From positions 1-41,190 of the forward strand of contig CAMJUL010000031.1 of NCBI GenBank assembly GCA_946408995.1: a stretch of DNA of 41,190 bases. The letters run 5' to 3'. How positions within the stretch are numbered: the stretch's first letter is position 1; every line of letters begins with the position of its first letter. A program made the position numbers and the translations under genes. The DNA comes from an uncultured Clostridia bacterium (GTDB taxonomy: Bacteria > Bacillota > Clostridia > Christensenellales > Aristaeellaceae). This document shows positions 26,305 to 33,897 of the stretch, piece after piece. A model generated the notes under the pieces. It did no database searches, was not told where the DNA came from, and was given only the letters and a program-made list of their open reading frames with translations.

Positions 26305-28104
26305 TTACTTACGGGAGATGGCGCCGAACTTGCACTTCTCGATGCACTGGCCGCACTTGAGACACTTGGCGGGATCGATATGATGGGCTTCCTTGAGCTT
26401 GCCTTCGATGGCTCCGCCGGGGCAGGCCCTGGCGCAGGCCGTGCAGCCGCGGCACTTCTCGGGATCAATGACGTACTCAAGCAGCGCCTTGCAGTGATGG
26501 GCAGGGCATTTATGGTCGCGGATATGGGCGATGTACTCGTTCCGGAAGAACTTCAGGGTGGAAAGCACGGGGTTGGGGGCCGTCTGACCCAGGCCGCAGA
26601 GCGCGGTGGCCTTGATGTTCTTGGCCAGCTCTTCCAGCTTGTCCAGGTCTTCCATTTCGCCCTTGCCCTCGACGATGCGGTTGAGGATCTCCAGCATCCT
26701 GCGGGTACCGACACGGCAGGGGGTGCACTTGCCGCAGCTCTCGTCCACGGTGAACTCCAGGAAGAACCGGGCGATATCCACCATGCAGTTGTCCTCGTCC
26801 ATGACGATCATGCCGCCGGAACCCATCATGGAGCCGGCCGCGATCAGGTTGTCGTAATCGACGGGGGTGTCAAGCAGCTCCGCGGGCAGACAGCCGCCGG
26901 AGGGACCGCCGGTCTGTACGGCCTTGAATTTTTTGCCGTTGGGGCAGCCGCCGCCGATGTCGTAGATGATGGTGCGCAGCGTGGTGCCCATGGGGACTTC
27001 CACAAGGCCGGTGTTGTTGATCTTTCCGCCCAGGGCGAAGACCTTGGTGCCCTTGCTCTTTTCGGTGCCGATGGAGGAGAACCATTCGGAGCCGTGCAGG
27101 ATGATCTGCGGAACGTTGGCATAGGTCTCCACGTTGTTGAGCATGGTGGGCTTGGCAAAGAGGCCCTTGACCGCGGGGAACGGCGGACGGGGAATGGGCT
27201 CGCCGCGCTTGCCCTCGATGGAGCGCATCAGCGCGGTCTCCTCGCCGCAGACGAAGGCGCCTGCGCCCAGGCGGATCTTGATGTCAAAGGAGAAGCCGGA
27301 GTCGAAGATGTTTTCACCCAGCAGCCCGTATTCATGGGCCTGCTTGATGGCTACTTCCAGACGCTTGACGGCGATGGGGTATTCCGCGCGCACGTAGATA
27401 TAGCCCTCGTTGGCGCCGATGGCGTAGCCGGCGATGGCCATGGCCTCCAGAACGGAATGGGGATCCCCTTCCAGTACGCTGCGGTCCATGAACGCGCCGG
27501 GATCGCCTTCATCGGCGTTGCAGGCTACGTACTTCACGGGACCGGGGGAATTGTAGGTGAATTTCCACTTGAGGCCGGTGGGGAACCCGCCGCCGCCGCG
27601 GCCCCGGAGACCGGACTTGAGGATCTCGTCGATGACTTCCTCGCGGGTCATTTTGGTCAGGGCCTTTTCCAGGGCCTTGTAGCCGTCAAAGGCCAGGTAT
27701 TCGTCGATGTTCTCCGGGTCGATGACGCCGCAGTTGCGCAGGGCGATGCGCTTCTGATGCTTGTAGAAGCCGATCTCGTCCAGGGATTTGCTGGCGTCCT
27801 GCTCCTGCGTGGCATGGTCGGTGTAGACCAGGTGCTGAACGGGACGGCCCTTGAGCAGGTGCTCGGAGACGATCTCGTCCACGTTTTCCACCTTGACGCG
27901 GGAATAGAAGGTGCCTTCGGGATATACGATGACAACGGGGCCGGCTTCACACAGGCCGAAGCACCCTGTGCGGACCACCTTGACCTCTTTGTCAAGGCCG
28001 GCTTCTTTGATTTTTTCCTCAAACCGTGCGATGATCTGGGCTGAACCGGAAGACGTACAGCCGGTGCCGCCGCAGCACAGTACATGGGCGCGATAGATTT
28101 CCAT
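26305..28104 (-). CDS. hndC: NuoF-like NAD(P)/FMN subunit of the hydrogenase
   Basis: Flavin and nicotinamide subunit (HydB/HndC), 599 residues. An N-terminal thioredoxin-like [2Fe-2S] domain has Cys10 or 11, 16, 48 and 52. The NuoF core contains GRGGGGFPTGLKW (168-180) for NADH and FMN. A [4Fe-4S] cluster is held by Cys457, 460, 463 and 503 (SCGKCTPCR). A C-terminal ferredoxin domain carries two further clusters (Cys551-554-557-561 and 581-584-587-591). This is the subunit in which electron bifurcation is thought to occur. The ATG has AGGAGG seven nt upstream. The order hndA, ATPase, hndB, hndC, hndD points to one transcript. Confidence 0.96.
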   Translation of the reverse strand: MEIYRAHVLCCGGTGCTSSGSAQIIARFEEKIKEAGLDKEVKVVRTGCFGLCEAGPVVIVYPEGTFYSRVKVENVDEIVSEHLLKGRPVQHLVYTDHATQEQDASKSLDEIGFYKHQKRIALRNCGVIDPENIDEYLAFDGYKALEKALTKMTREEVIDEILKSGLRGRGGGGFPTGLKWKFTYNSPGPVKYVACNADEGDPGAFMDRSVLEGDPHSVLEAMAIAGYAIGANEGYIYVRAEYPIAVKRLEVAIKQAHEYGLLGENIFDSGFSFDIKIRLGAGAFVCGEETALMRSIEGKRGEPIPRPPFPAVKGLFAKPTMLNNVETYANVPQIILHGSEWFSSIGTEKSKGTKVFALGGKINNTGLVEVPMGTTLRTIIYDIGGGCPNGKKFKAVQTGGPSGGCLPAELLDTPVDYDNLIAAGSMMGSGGMIVMDEDNCMVDIARFFLEFTVDESCGKCTPCRVGTRRMLEILNRIVEGKGEMEDLDKLEELAKNIKATALCGLGQTAPNPVLSTLKFFRNEYIAHIRDHKCPAHHCKALLEYVIDPEKCRGCTACARACPGGAIEGKLKEAHHIDPAKCLKCGQCIEKCKFGAISRK

Positions 28105-28127
28105 AGCGTATCCTCCTAGCGGTCAGC

Positions 28128-28505
28128 TTATTTGTCTTCGGCAGCGCCGATGGTGTATTCGGTCACGGGACGGCCGTTGACGATGTGCTCGGCCACGACC
28201 CGGCCCACTTTTTCGGGGGTCATATGCACGTAGGTCACCTTTTCCTTGCCGGGGAGATACACATCCACCATGGGCTCCAGGCGGCACATGCCGATGCATC
28301 CGGTCTGGCTGACGGTGACTTCCTTCAGACCGCGCTTGTTGATCTCATCCATAAAGGCCATCATGACGGGCCGGGCGCCGGCGGCGATGCCGCAGGTGGC
28401 CATGCCGATGACCACGCGAATATTGGTGCTTTCGTCTTCCCGGCGCAGATTGATGCGCTCCAGGGTGCGCTGACGGATGGCTTCCAGTTCGGCCAAAGAC
28501 TTCAT
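28128..28505 (-). CDS. hndB: HndB-like thioredoxin-fold ferredoxin
   Basis: A 125-residue protein resembling HndB of NADP-reducing hydrogenases: MATCGIAAGAR at 36-45, then QTGCIGMCRLEPMVDV at 68-83 and a C-terminal HIVNGRPV stretch shared with HndC-type [2Fe-2S] domains. Only three cysteines exist in the whole protein (38, 70, 74), so either a non-cysteine ligand completes a [2Fe-2S] cluster or no ordinary cluster is bound. It presumably passes electrons between the NAD site and the hydrogenase subunit. The start overlaps the preceding ATPase stop by four nt (ATGA). The next gene, hndC, is 23 nt away. Confidence 0.85.
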   Translation of the reverse strand: MKSLAELEAIRQRTLERINLRREDESTNIRVVIGMATCGIAAGARPVMMAFMDEINKRGLKEVTVSQTGCIGMCRLEPMVDVYLPGKEKVTYVHMTPEKVGRVVAEHIVNGRPVTEYTIGAAEDK

Positions 28506-29056
28506 AGGATCACACCTCCAAATATAGGTTCCAGTTCCTCTCTGATGCTGTCCAGCATCCAGGCGGCGACCTCGGGCTCGTTCAGGGGGACCCCGCCCAG
28601 GGCCGCCCGTACTTCGCGGCTGTCAAAACACATGCTCCCCTTTGGGGACGAACATTCGAGCACAAAATCCGGTCCGTCCGGATGGAGGGTCACAAGCGAT
28701 GCCACCGTGCCGGCCAGGTCCCCCAGGGGCAGACAGTCGATGCTGTCGCCGTGCAGGGTGGCCGTAAAGGTGGTGCCCTTTCCCTCCTGGCTTTCGATGG
28801 CGATGTCGCCGCCGGTCAGGCGGGCGTTCTGGGCCATCAGCGGGATGCCCAGGCCCACCTTGCGGGTGGTGCGGGTGGTCCCGAAGGGGCTCATGACGGT
28901 GCGAAGGAGCTCCGGGCTCATGCCGCAGCCGTCGTCCGCGATGGTCAGCGTGATCAGACGCTTTTCATCGGCTTTCACGCCGATCCGGACCAGGGTGGCC
29001 CGGGCGCGGACGCTGTTTTCGGCAAGGTCAAGGATGTGCAGGGACAGGTCGCGCAT
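28502..29056 (-). CDS. HATPase_c kinase-like protein inside the hydrogenase operon
   Basis: A 184-residue soluble GHKL ATP-binding protein. The N box is LHILDLAENSV, the G1 box DDGCGMSPE, an F-box-like SPFGTTR follows, and the G2 box is VGLGIPLM, with GDIAIESQEGKGTTFTATL after it. No dimerisation/phospho-accepting histidine domain, sensor domain or membrane helix is present, so it is not a conventional histidine kinase. About 80 further residues at the C-terminus match nothing I know. It sits between hndA (5-nt gap) and hndB (ATGA overlap), so it is tightly co-translated with the hydrogenase. A role in signalling or activation is inference. Confidence 0.82.
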   Translation of the reverse strand: MRDLSLHILDLAENSVRARATLVRIGVKADEKRLITLTIADDGCGMSPELLRTVMSPFGTTRTTRKVGLGIPLMAQNARLTGGDIAIESQEGKGTTFTATLHGDSIDCLPLGDLAGTVASLVTLHPDGPDFVLECSSPKGSMCFDSREVRAALGGVPLNEPEVAAWMLDSIREELEPIFGGVIL

Positions 29057-29061
29057 TCAAA

Positions 29062-29541
29062 TCACTCCGTGTACTTGGCAAGGATACCGGGAATGGCGTC
29101 CGGCGTCAGCCGGCCGTATACTTCCTCATTGATGGTCATAACGGGGGCCAGACCGCAGGCGCCCAGGCACCGGGTGGCGTTCAGGGTGAACAGACCGTCA
29201 TCGGTGGTGTCGCCGACGGGGATTTTCAGCTCCTCGCTCAGCTTGTCCAGGATCTTCTGGGAGCCCTTGACGTAGCAGGCGGTGCCGAGGCAGACGCTGA
29301 TGACGTATTTGCCGGCGGGCTTGAGCTTGAACTGGCTGTAGAAGGTGGCAACGCCGTACACTTCGCTCAGCGTGACGCCAAGGCCTTCGGCGATGGCCTT
29401 CTGGACATCCAGGGAAACGCAGCCGAAGATGTTCTGGGCGTGCTGCATGACCGGCATCAGCGCGCCAGGCTGGTCTTTGAGCTCCTCGATGACCTTGGCG
29501 AGCTGCTCAAATTTCTCTTTCTTGTCAGGCATGTAGGACAA
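29062..29541 (-). CDS. hndA: NuoE-like [2Fe-2S] subunit of the hydrogenase
   Basis: A 159-residue 24-kDa-type subunit (HydC/HndA). A helical N-terminal region (about 5-70, with LMPVMQHAQNIFG and GVTLSEVYGVATFY) precedes a thioredoxin-like [2Fe-2S] domain with Cys84, 89, 125 and 129 (CLGTAC, CLGAC). It links the NuoF-like subunit to the hydrogenase. The ATG has a strong AAAGGAGG site 10 nt upstream. It is the first gene behind a separate promoter, so it opens the structural half of the gene cluster. Confidence 0.95.
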   Translation of the reverse strand: MSYMPDKKEKFEQLAKVIEELKDQPGALMPVMQHAQNIFGCVSLDVQKAIAEGLGVTLSEVYGVATFYSQFKLKPAGKYVISVCLGTACYVKGSQKILDKLSEELKIPVGDTTDDGLFTLNATRCLGACGLAPVMTINEEVYGRLTPDAIPGILAKYTE

Positions 29542-29584
29542 ACCTCCTTTAAGATGACATCAATGCCCTTTATACAGACGTCCT

Positions 29585-29593
29585 ATTGTAGCA
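29585..29593 (-). promoter_or_regulatory. extended -10 promoter of the hnd operon
   Basis: Minus-strand TGC-TACAAT (-10 at 29590-29585) lies 44 nt before the hndA start. No good -35 is visible; that position falls in the 13-bp hairpin at 29596-29629. Extended -10 promoters often work with a weak -35 or with an activator. Confidence 0.65.
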
Positions 29594-29595
29594 CG

Positions 29596-29629
29596 AAAGA
29601 GCGGAAAATGCACGGTTTTTCCGCTCTTT
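29596..29629 (-). terminator. hairpin between the signalling and structural halves of the hydrogenase cluster
   Basis: A perfect 13-bp stem (29596-29608 with 29617-29629, 8-nt loop) lies 33 nt after the PHP gene. In minus-strand reading it ends TTT then CGTGC, so it could terminate the upstream transcript, if weakly. Because it covers the -35 zone of the hnd promoter, it could equally be an operator for a dimeric protein. Confidence 0.6.
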
Positions 29630-29661
29630 TTGAAGAGAAAAATTAGAAGAAAAAGTTAGCG

Positions 29662-30372
29662 TCATTGAACCTCTTTTCGGGACCGCATCCAATGAAGCAA
29701 TTCCTCCACGGTGGCGCTTCCAAGACGCAGAGCATGCTCCCGCTCCTGGATATCTCCCAGATAATGGGCATCGGAGGAATGCAGCACGTGCCTCCCCTCC
29801 AGGGCCCTGGGGTCGCAGGGCAGATGACGCCAGACCTCGACGGTGGGGTAGAAGGGTTCCTGCGGCATCAGCCCCAGGTTGACCAGCAGCCCGTGGGAGC
29901 CCCGGTTGATGTGGGCGGGCACGGGCACCCCTCCGTAGGAGGAGACCAGGCGGGAGGCCTCCGACAGGGACAGGTCCGTGGCGCCGATGAGCAGGGCGTC
30001 TTCCTGGGCAATGACCTCATCGTCGCTGTTCATGACCAGCTGCTCGCCAAAGAAGGAGGGTTTGTTCTTTTTCCCGGGCAGGTGGGCGCGCAGGAGCTCC
30101 CCGAAATCAAGGGCGGCCTCCACGCTGGGGAAATAGCCCAGCAGATGCACCTCCTCCCGGGTGGTGATCTCCATGCCGGGCACAAGGAGCAGCCCGTAAG
30201 CCTCCGCGGCTTCCCGGGCGGCGGGCAGGTTCCGGGCGGAGTTGTGGTCGGTAACGGCCAAAATATCCAGCCCCTTGACCTTGGCCATGCCGCAGATGTT
30301 GCAGGGGGTCATGTCATTGTCGCCGCAGGGGGACAGGCAGGAATGGATGTGCAGATCCGCAAAAAAGTCCAT
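29662..30372 (-). CDS. PHP-domain metal-dependent phosphoesterase
   Basis: A 236-residue PHP protein with all expected metal ligands: DLHIH (His8, His10), TDHN (41-44), GMEIT (Glu68), HLLGY (His76), PAHINR and SSDAHYL. This group acts on phosphate esters of small molecules, nucleotides or nucleic-acid ends; the substrate here is unknown. Cysteines 12, 16, 24 and 27 cluster near the active site, and at least the first two are usual for this branch. The ATG at 30372 follows a hairpin-rich 68-nt gap and has no good ribosome site. It is the last gene of the signalling half, before a hairpin. Confidence 0.85.
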   Translation of the reverse strand: MDFFADLHIHSCLSPCGDNDMTPCNICGMAKVKGLDILAVTDHNSARNLPAAREAAEAYGLLLVPGMEITTREEVHLLGYFPSVEAALDFGELLRAHLPGKKNKPSFFGEQLVMNSDDEVIAQEDALLIGATDLSLSEASRLVSSYGGVPVPAHINRGSHGLLVNLGLMPQEPFYPTVEVWRHLPCDPRALEGRHVLHSSDAHYLGDIQEREHALRLGSATVEELLHWMRSRKEVQ

Positions 30373-30440
30373 AAGAGCGAAAGGCCGGCTCCGCGGGGGC
30401 GGAAACCGGCGAAAGTCCTTTCTCCGGCGTGGCCGGAAGA

Positions 30441-30785
30441 TTACTCCTTGTCGGGAACGCCGGCGGCGTGGAGCCGGCCGCAGATCTCGTACCCGCTCAG
30501 GGGACTGGAGAGGACGCACATCCCCTCGGCCGCCGCCTTGTCCAGACTTTCCTTTTCCATCTCGATGTTTTCGGGCAGGATAACGCAGGCCATGTCGCTG
30601 AGCACGGCGACGGCGATGACGTTCATATGGGTCTGCACTGTGACCCAGGCCATACCCTCCTGCCCGTGGGCCATCACCCAGGAGAGCAGGTCGCAGGTAT
30701 AGCCGCACAGGACGTCTTTTTCCAGGTCCGCGCCGGGGGTCATGCTTTTTGCCTCAAGCAGGGAAAGCAGGTCTTTGATCTTCAT
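30441..30785 (-). CDS. DRTGG-domain protein 2
   Basis: A 114-residue protein consisting of one DRTGG-like domain. The N-terminal helix KIKDLLSLLEAK, the DLLSWVMAH segment and the strand-turn pattern ending in GMCVLSSPLSGYEICGRLH match the domain. DRTGG domains occur next to CBS domains and in phosphotransacetylases and are thought to bind a small ligand. It follows the sensory hydrogenase by 47 nt and resembles the product at 32593-32967 in fold, so the operon holds two copies. The start at 30785 has only a weak GGATGAGA site. Confidence 0.72.
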   Translation of the reverse strand: MKIKDLLSLLEAKSMTPGADLEKDVLCGYTCDLLSWVMAHGQEGMAWVTVQTHMNVIAVAVLSDMACVILPENIEMEKESLDKAAAEGMCVLSSPLSGYEICGRLHAAGVPDKE

Positions 30786-30832
30786 GGGCGTCTCATCCGG
30801 CAAAGGCCGGGCTCCTTTCTGTTTGGGATCGT

Positions 30833-32146
30833 TCAGCGTTTGGTCTGGGCCAGCTCCACCATCTGTTCGGCCATGGTCTGCAGCTTGTCCTTGAGACGGT
30901 GGATGCATTCCATTTCGTTGGCGTACCCGAGGACGATATCCTCCGCGAAGGCCCTGCAGGTGGGCGAGCCGCAGCTGCCGCAGTCGTATCCGGGCAATTC
31001 CGCGGTGATTTCGTTGACCCGGCGCAGCTTCTGCATGGCCACGGTGATGTCGTCGTCCAGCTTCATGGCGCTGTTGGCGTCGATGGGGGTATCCATGCGA
31101 AGATGGTATTTGTTCATCATGGAGGCGGGCACGCTTTCCCTGGGGGTGTCCGGATGCTTTTTCAGGGTGTTGCTGACCAGCTTCCGGATGGTGTTTTTGG
31201 CCACATAGTTGTTCTCGAAGGTCAGCGGCCCCCCCACGCAGCCGCCGATGCAGGCGTTGCCCTCAAAAAAGGTAAGGTCGCTGAGCTTGTTGTTCTCGAT
31301 CTCCTCCAGGACCCGGAAGCAGTTCTGGATGCCGTCCACGCACAGGGCGTTTTCCTGGAAGATGGATTTGGTTTCCCCGCTGGAAGTGGCCCAGCCGATG
31401 CCGTAGCCGGTGGAGGTGCTCGGGAGGGGTTCCTCCCTGTCCAGATGAGAGAGGATGGGCCTCAGGTGGCTGTAGATCTCCATCATGGAGATGGCCCCGT
31501 CCACCGCGGAACGCTTCTGCCCAAGGGGGGAACGGATGGCGGTCATTTTGGCGGGACAGGGGGTAATGAAAAGGATGCCCACGTCCTCCGGCGCGCAGCC
31601 CCGGGCACGGCAAAACTCGCTCCTGGCGATCTCGGCGGCAACTTCCATGGGCTGGCGGATGTCCACGACATTGGGCAGCAGGTCCGGAAAGCTGACCTGG
31701 ATCAGGCGTACCACCGCCGGGCAGGCGGAGGAGATCAGCGGGCGGGGAAGAGAGGGATCCTTGAGCTTTTCGGCGATGGCGCGGCTGACCACGTCGGCCC
31801 CGCGGGCCACCTCGAAAACGTCGTCGAAGCCGAGCTTCCTGAGCGCGGCGAGCACATAGCCCACATCGGAAATATTCCGGAACTGGCCATACAGGCTGGG
31901 CGCCGGAAGCGCGACGCAATAGCGGAACTGGTGGAGGATGTCCAGGGAATCGGTGGCGGCGATCTTCGCGTGGTAATTGCAGATGCGGATGCACTCGCCG
32001 CAGTCGATGCACCGCTCATCCAGAATATGCGCCCGTCCCTTGCGCACGCGGATGGCCTCCGTCGGACAGTGCATCAGGCAGTTGGTGCAGCCTTTGCACA
32101 ATTCCTTGTCCAGGCGAACGGAATGATAACGGGTTTTGGTATCCAT
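30833..32146 (-). CDS. sensory-type [FeFe] hydrogenase-like protein (group C/D-like)
   Basis: A 437-residue protein. Two [4Fe-4S] clusters are formed by Cys17-20-23-27 and Cys46-49-52-56. The H-cluster domain has SSACP (139-143), TPCPAK (Cys197) and ACIGGCVGG (Cys299, Cys303), so all four cubane ligands (142, 197, 299, 303) are present. Ala141 replaces the proton-relay cysteine of catalytic enzymes, as in putative sensory hydrogenases such as HydS. A C-terminal four-Cys Fe-S domain (389, 392, 397, 414) follows; no PAS domain is present. I infer a redox or H2 sensor for the neighbouring hydrogenase, not a bulk catalyst. AAAGGA precedes the ATG. Confidence 0.88.
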   Translation of the reverse strand: MDTKTRYHSVRLDKELCKGCTNCLMHCPTEAIRVRKGRAHILDERCIDCGECIRICNYHAKIAATDSLDILHQFRYCVALPAPSLYGQFRNISDVGYVLAALRKLGFDDVFEVARGADVVSRAIAEKLKDPSLPRPLISSACPAVVRLIQVSFPDLLPNVVDIRQPMEVAAEIARSEFCRARGCAPEDVGILFITPCPAKMTAIRSPLGQKRSAVDGAISMMEIYSHLRPILSHLDREEPLPSTSTGYGIGWATSSGETKSIFQENALCVDGIQNCFRVLEEIENNKLSDLTFFEGNACIGGCVGGPLTFENNYVAKNTIRKLVSNTLKKHPDTPRESVPASMMNKYHLRMDTPIDANSAMKLDDDITVAMQKLRRVNEITAELPGYDCGSCGSPTCRAFAEDIVLGYANEMECIHRLKDKLQTMAEQMVELAQTKR

Positions 32147-32167
32147 CTGTACCCATCCTTTAACGTT

Positions 32168-32596
32168 TTATGAAAGCAGGAAGCCCATGCGGATGGTGGT
32201 GCCGGTGCCGAGCTGGCTCTCGATGTCGAATTCGTCCGCGTTGCGCTTCATGTTGGGCAGGCCCATACCGGCGCCGAACCCGAGGCTCCGGGCGGTCTCG
32301 TTGGCGGTGGACCAGCCCTCGCGCATGGCAAGCTCCAGGTCCGGAATGCCCGGCCCCCGGTCCGCGCTGACAAGCAGCACCCTTTCCGGGGTGACTTCCA
32401 GGGAAAGGACGCCGCCCCGGGAATGAATGACCAGGTTCAGTTCCACTTCATAGCTGGCCACCGAGACCCTGCGCAGGACGCCGGCGGACACGCCCAGCTG
32501 CTTGAGCTTGCGCTTGATGTCCGCGGAGGCTTCCCCGGCGCGGGTATAGTCTTCAGCCTCTACGGGATAATCTTCATGAAGGAGGGTGCTGCTCAT
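32168..32596 (-). CDS. RsbW/SpoIIAB-like ATP-binding protein
   Basis: A 142-residue GHKL ATPase of the anti-sigma-factor/serine-kinase type. The N box is in YEVELNLVIHS, the G1 box is DRGPGIPD, and the G2 region is GFGAGMGLPNMKRNADEF followed by SQLGTGTTIRM. Proteins of this type phosphorylate an antagonist serine or bind a sigma factor, but no sigma factor or STAS protein is in the window. Its gene overlaps the upstream DRTGG gene by four nt (ATGA) and precedes the sensory hydrogenase gene by 21 nt, so the three are likely made together. Confidence 0.82.
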   Translation of the reverse strand: MSSTLLHEDYPVEAEDYTRAGEASADIKRKLKQLGVSAGVLRRVSVASYEVELNLVIHSRGGVLSLEVTPERVLLVSADRGPGIPDLELAMREGWSTANETARSLGFGAGMGLPNMKRNADEFDIESQLGTGTTIRMGFLLS

Positions 32597-32967
32597 AAAC
32601 GCGCCTCGCTTTCAGGCCATTCGATGGGAACTCCCCGCAGGCCGGCTTCATACAGGAGGCCGCAGGCGGTAAAGGCGGTCTCCCGCGTGGTGATCACCAC
32701 CAGGCCCTGCTCCCGGGCCTGGTCCAGGATCTCCTCCCCGGGGATCTTGCCCCGGGCGTATACCAGGCATTTGAGGTCCAGCATGTCGGCGGTGCGCAGC
32801 ACATGGGGATTGGTCAGACCGGTGATCAGGACCGTTTTTTCATTGACAAAGGCCAGCACGTCGCTCATCAGGTCGGAGCAGCAGGCGGTGTAAACCATGG
32901 TCTCCAGGCGGTCTTCCCCGCAGAGGACCTTGGCGCGAAGGACCCGTATCATATCCGCGATGGTCAT
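32593..32967 (-). CDS. DRTGG-domain protein 1
   Basis: A 124-residue single-domain protein. The TIADMIRVLRAKVLCG start, the central TVLITGLTNPHVLRTADML, and IPGEEILDQAREQGLVVITT match the DRTGG fold. It contains four cysteines, including an adjacent pair in YTACCSD. AAGGGGG precedes the ATG. It is 55 nt after nadK with no clear promoter between, so it is probably in the nadK transcript, and its stop overlaps the RsbW-like gene. Ligand unknown; redox or nucleotide binding would fit the context, but this is inference. Confidence 0.72.
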   Translation of the reverse strand: MTIADMIRVLRAKVLCGEDRLETMVYTACCSDLMSDVLAFVNEKTVLITGLTNPHVLRTADMLDLKCLVYARGKIPGEEILDQAREQGLVVITTRETAFTACGLLYEAGLRGVPIEWPESEARL

Positions 32968-33022
32968 AGCGTTCCCCCTTTTCGTCGTTTGGGTGTATCT
33001 TGGGCAAAGGCGTGGGACAGGT

Positions 33023-33844
33023 TCAATGCTCCCTGCCCATCAGCCGGACGCGCAGGCGCTGGTAGAAGGTGTCCTCCCGGGTCTGGACGAACCCGACGGT
33101 CCAGGCGCCCCGGGAGGCGGACACCGTGTCTCCCGGATACAGGGGATAACCCACGGCTCCGTCGATCTCAAGCCGGGGCAAGGCGTTCCCGTCCTCGGCG
33201 CCGCCGCCTCGCTCGATCTCCATAAAAACGCGGGAGGTGCCTTTGACCACCAGGGGGACCCCCAGGGCACTGTGGGGACAGATCGGGGTAATGACCATGT
33301 CCTCCGAGGCCGGAAGCAGGATGGGTCCTCTCAGGGAAAGGTTGTAGGCAGTGGAGCCGGTGGGGGTGGCTACAAGGACGCCGTCGCCGGAGAAGCTTAG
33401 AAGGTCCTGCCCGTCCACCGACAGCCGGACGCCCACGCTGTGCAGGCAGGCGGAACGGTGGACGGTGATCTCGTTCAGGCAGAAAAAGGGCGTGTCCCCC
33501 CGTCTGGACGAATGGACCCCTTCCAGGATCATGCGCCTTTCCACATGGAAGTCCCCCCGCAGGACGCGTTCGGCTTCCTCCTCCGCCTCCCCGGCGGAGA
33601 CGCTTGTCAGGTAGCCCACGTGCCCGGCGTTCACGGCCCAGATGGGGACCTTTCCACCGGGGAAGTCCCGGACGGCCCGCAAAACGGTGCCGTCCCCGCC
33701 CACCACCACCATCATGTCGGGGGAGGAATCCCCCTTCCCGGGAGACACGCAAAGATGGCCGCGGGCGGCAAAGCGTGCGGCGATCTTCCCGGCGGCCTCC
33801 ACCGCCTGGGGGTTGGTCGGATTTGGATATATCAGGAACTTCAT
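33023..33844 (-). CDS. nadK: NAD kinase
   Basis: ATP-dependent kinase converting NAD to NADP in the cytosol. The 273-residue product has GGDGT at 49-53, the NAI-type segment LNEITVHR, and DGVLVATPTGSTAYNLS. The C-terminal GVPLVVKG region is also as expected. The ATG at 33844 follows AGGGGA; the reading frame is open 21 codons further but without a site. A consensus promoter lies upstream. Its place directly before the hydrogenase signalling genes may link NADP supply to a hydrogenase that uses pyridine nucleotides. Confidence 0.96.
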   Translation of the reverse strand: MKFLIYPNPTNPQAVEAAGKIAARFAARGHLCVSPGKGDSSPDMMVVVGGDGTVLRAVRDFPGGKVPIWAVNAGHVGYLTSVSAGEAEEEAERVLRGDFHVERRMILEGVHSSRRGDTPFFCLNEITVHRSACLHSVGVRLSVDGQDLLSFSGDGVLVATPTGSTAYNLSLRGPILLPASEDMVITPICPHSALGVPLVVKGTSRVFMEIERGGGAEDGNALPRLEIDGAVGYPLYPGDTVSASRGAWTVGFVQTREDTFYQRLRVRLMGREH

Positions 33845-33897
33845 TTTCACATTCCCCTGAGAAAGGCTCCGATTTTCTTGACGGCCGGTTCCCTGAA

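Noticed and set aside
24571-28044. Open frame of 1157 codons on the plus strand
   Set aside because: It is exactly antisense to hndD and hndC, has Gly/Ala/Val/His-rich low-complexity composition, lacks a ribosome site and resembles no protein. It reflects the GC-rich third positions of the real genes.
29585-29629. Rex (redox repressor) operator near the hnd promoter
   Set aside because: The inverted repeat does not fit the TTGTGAA-N4-TTCACAA-type consensus.
24541-32967. Respiratory complex I (nuoE, nuoF, nuoG)
   Set aside because: The NuoE- and NuoF-like subunits are accompanied by a protein with full H-cluster motifs, and no membrane subunits are present, so this is a soluble hydrogenase.
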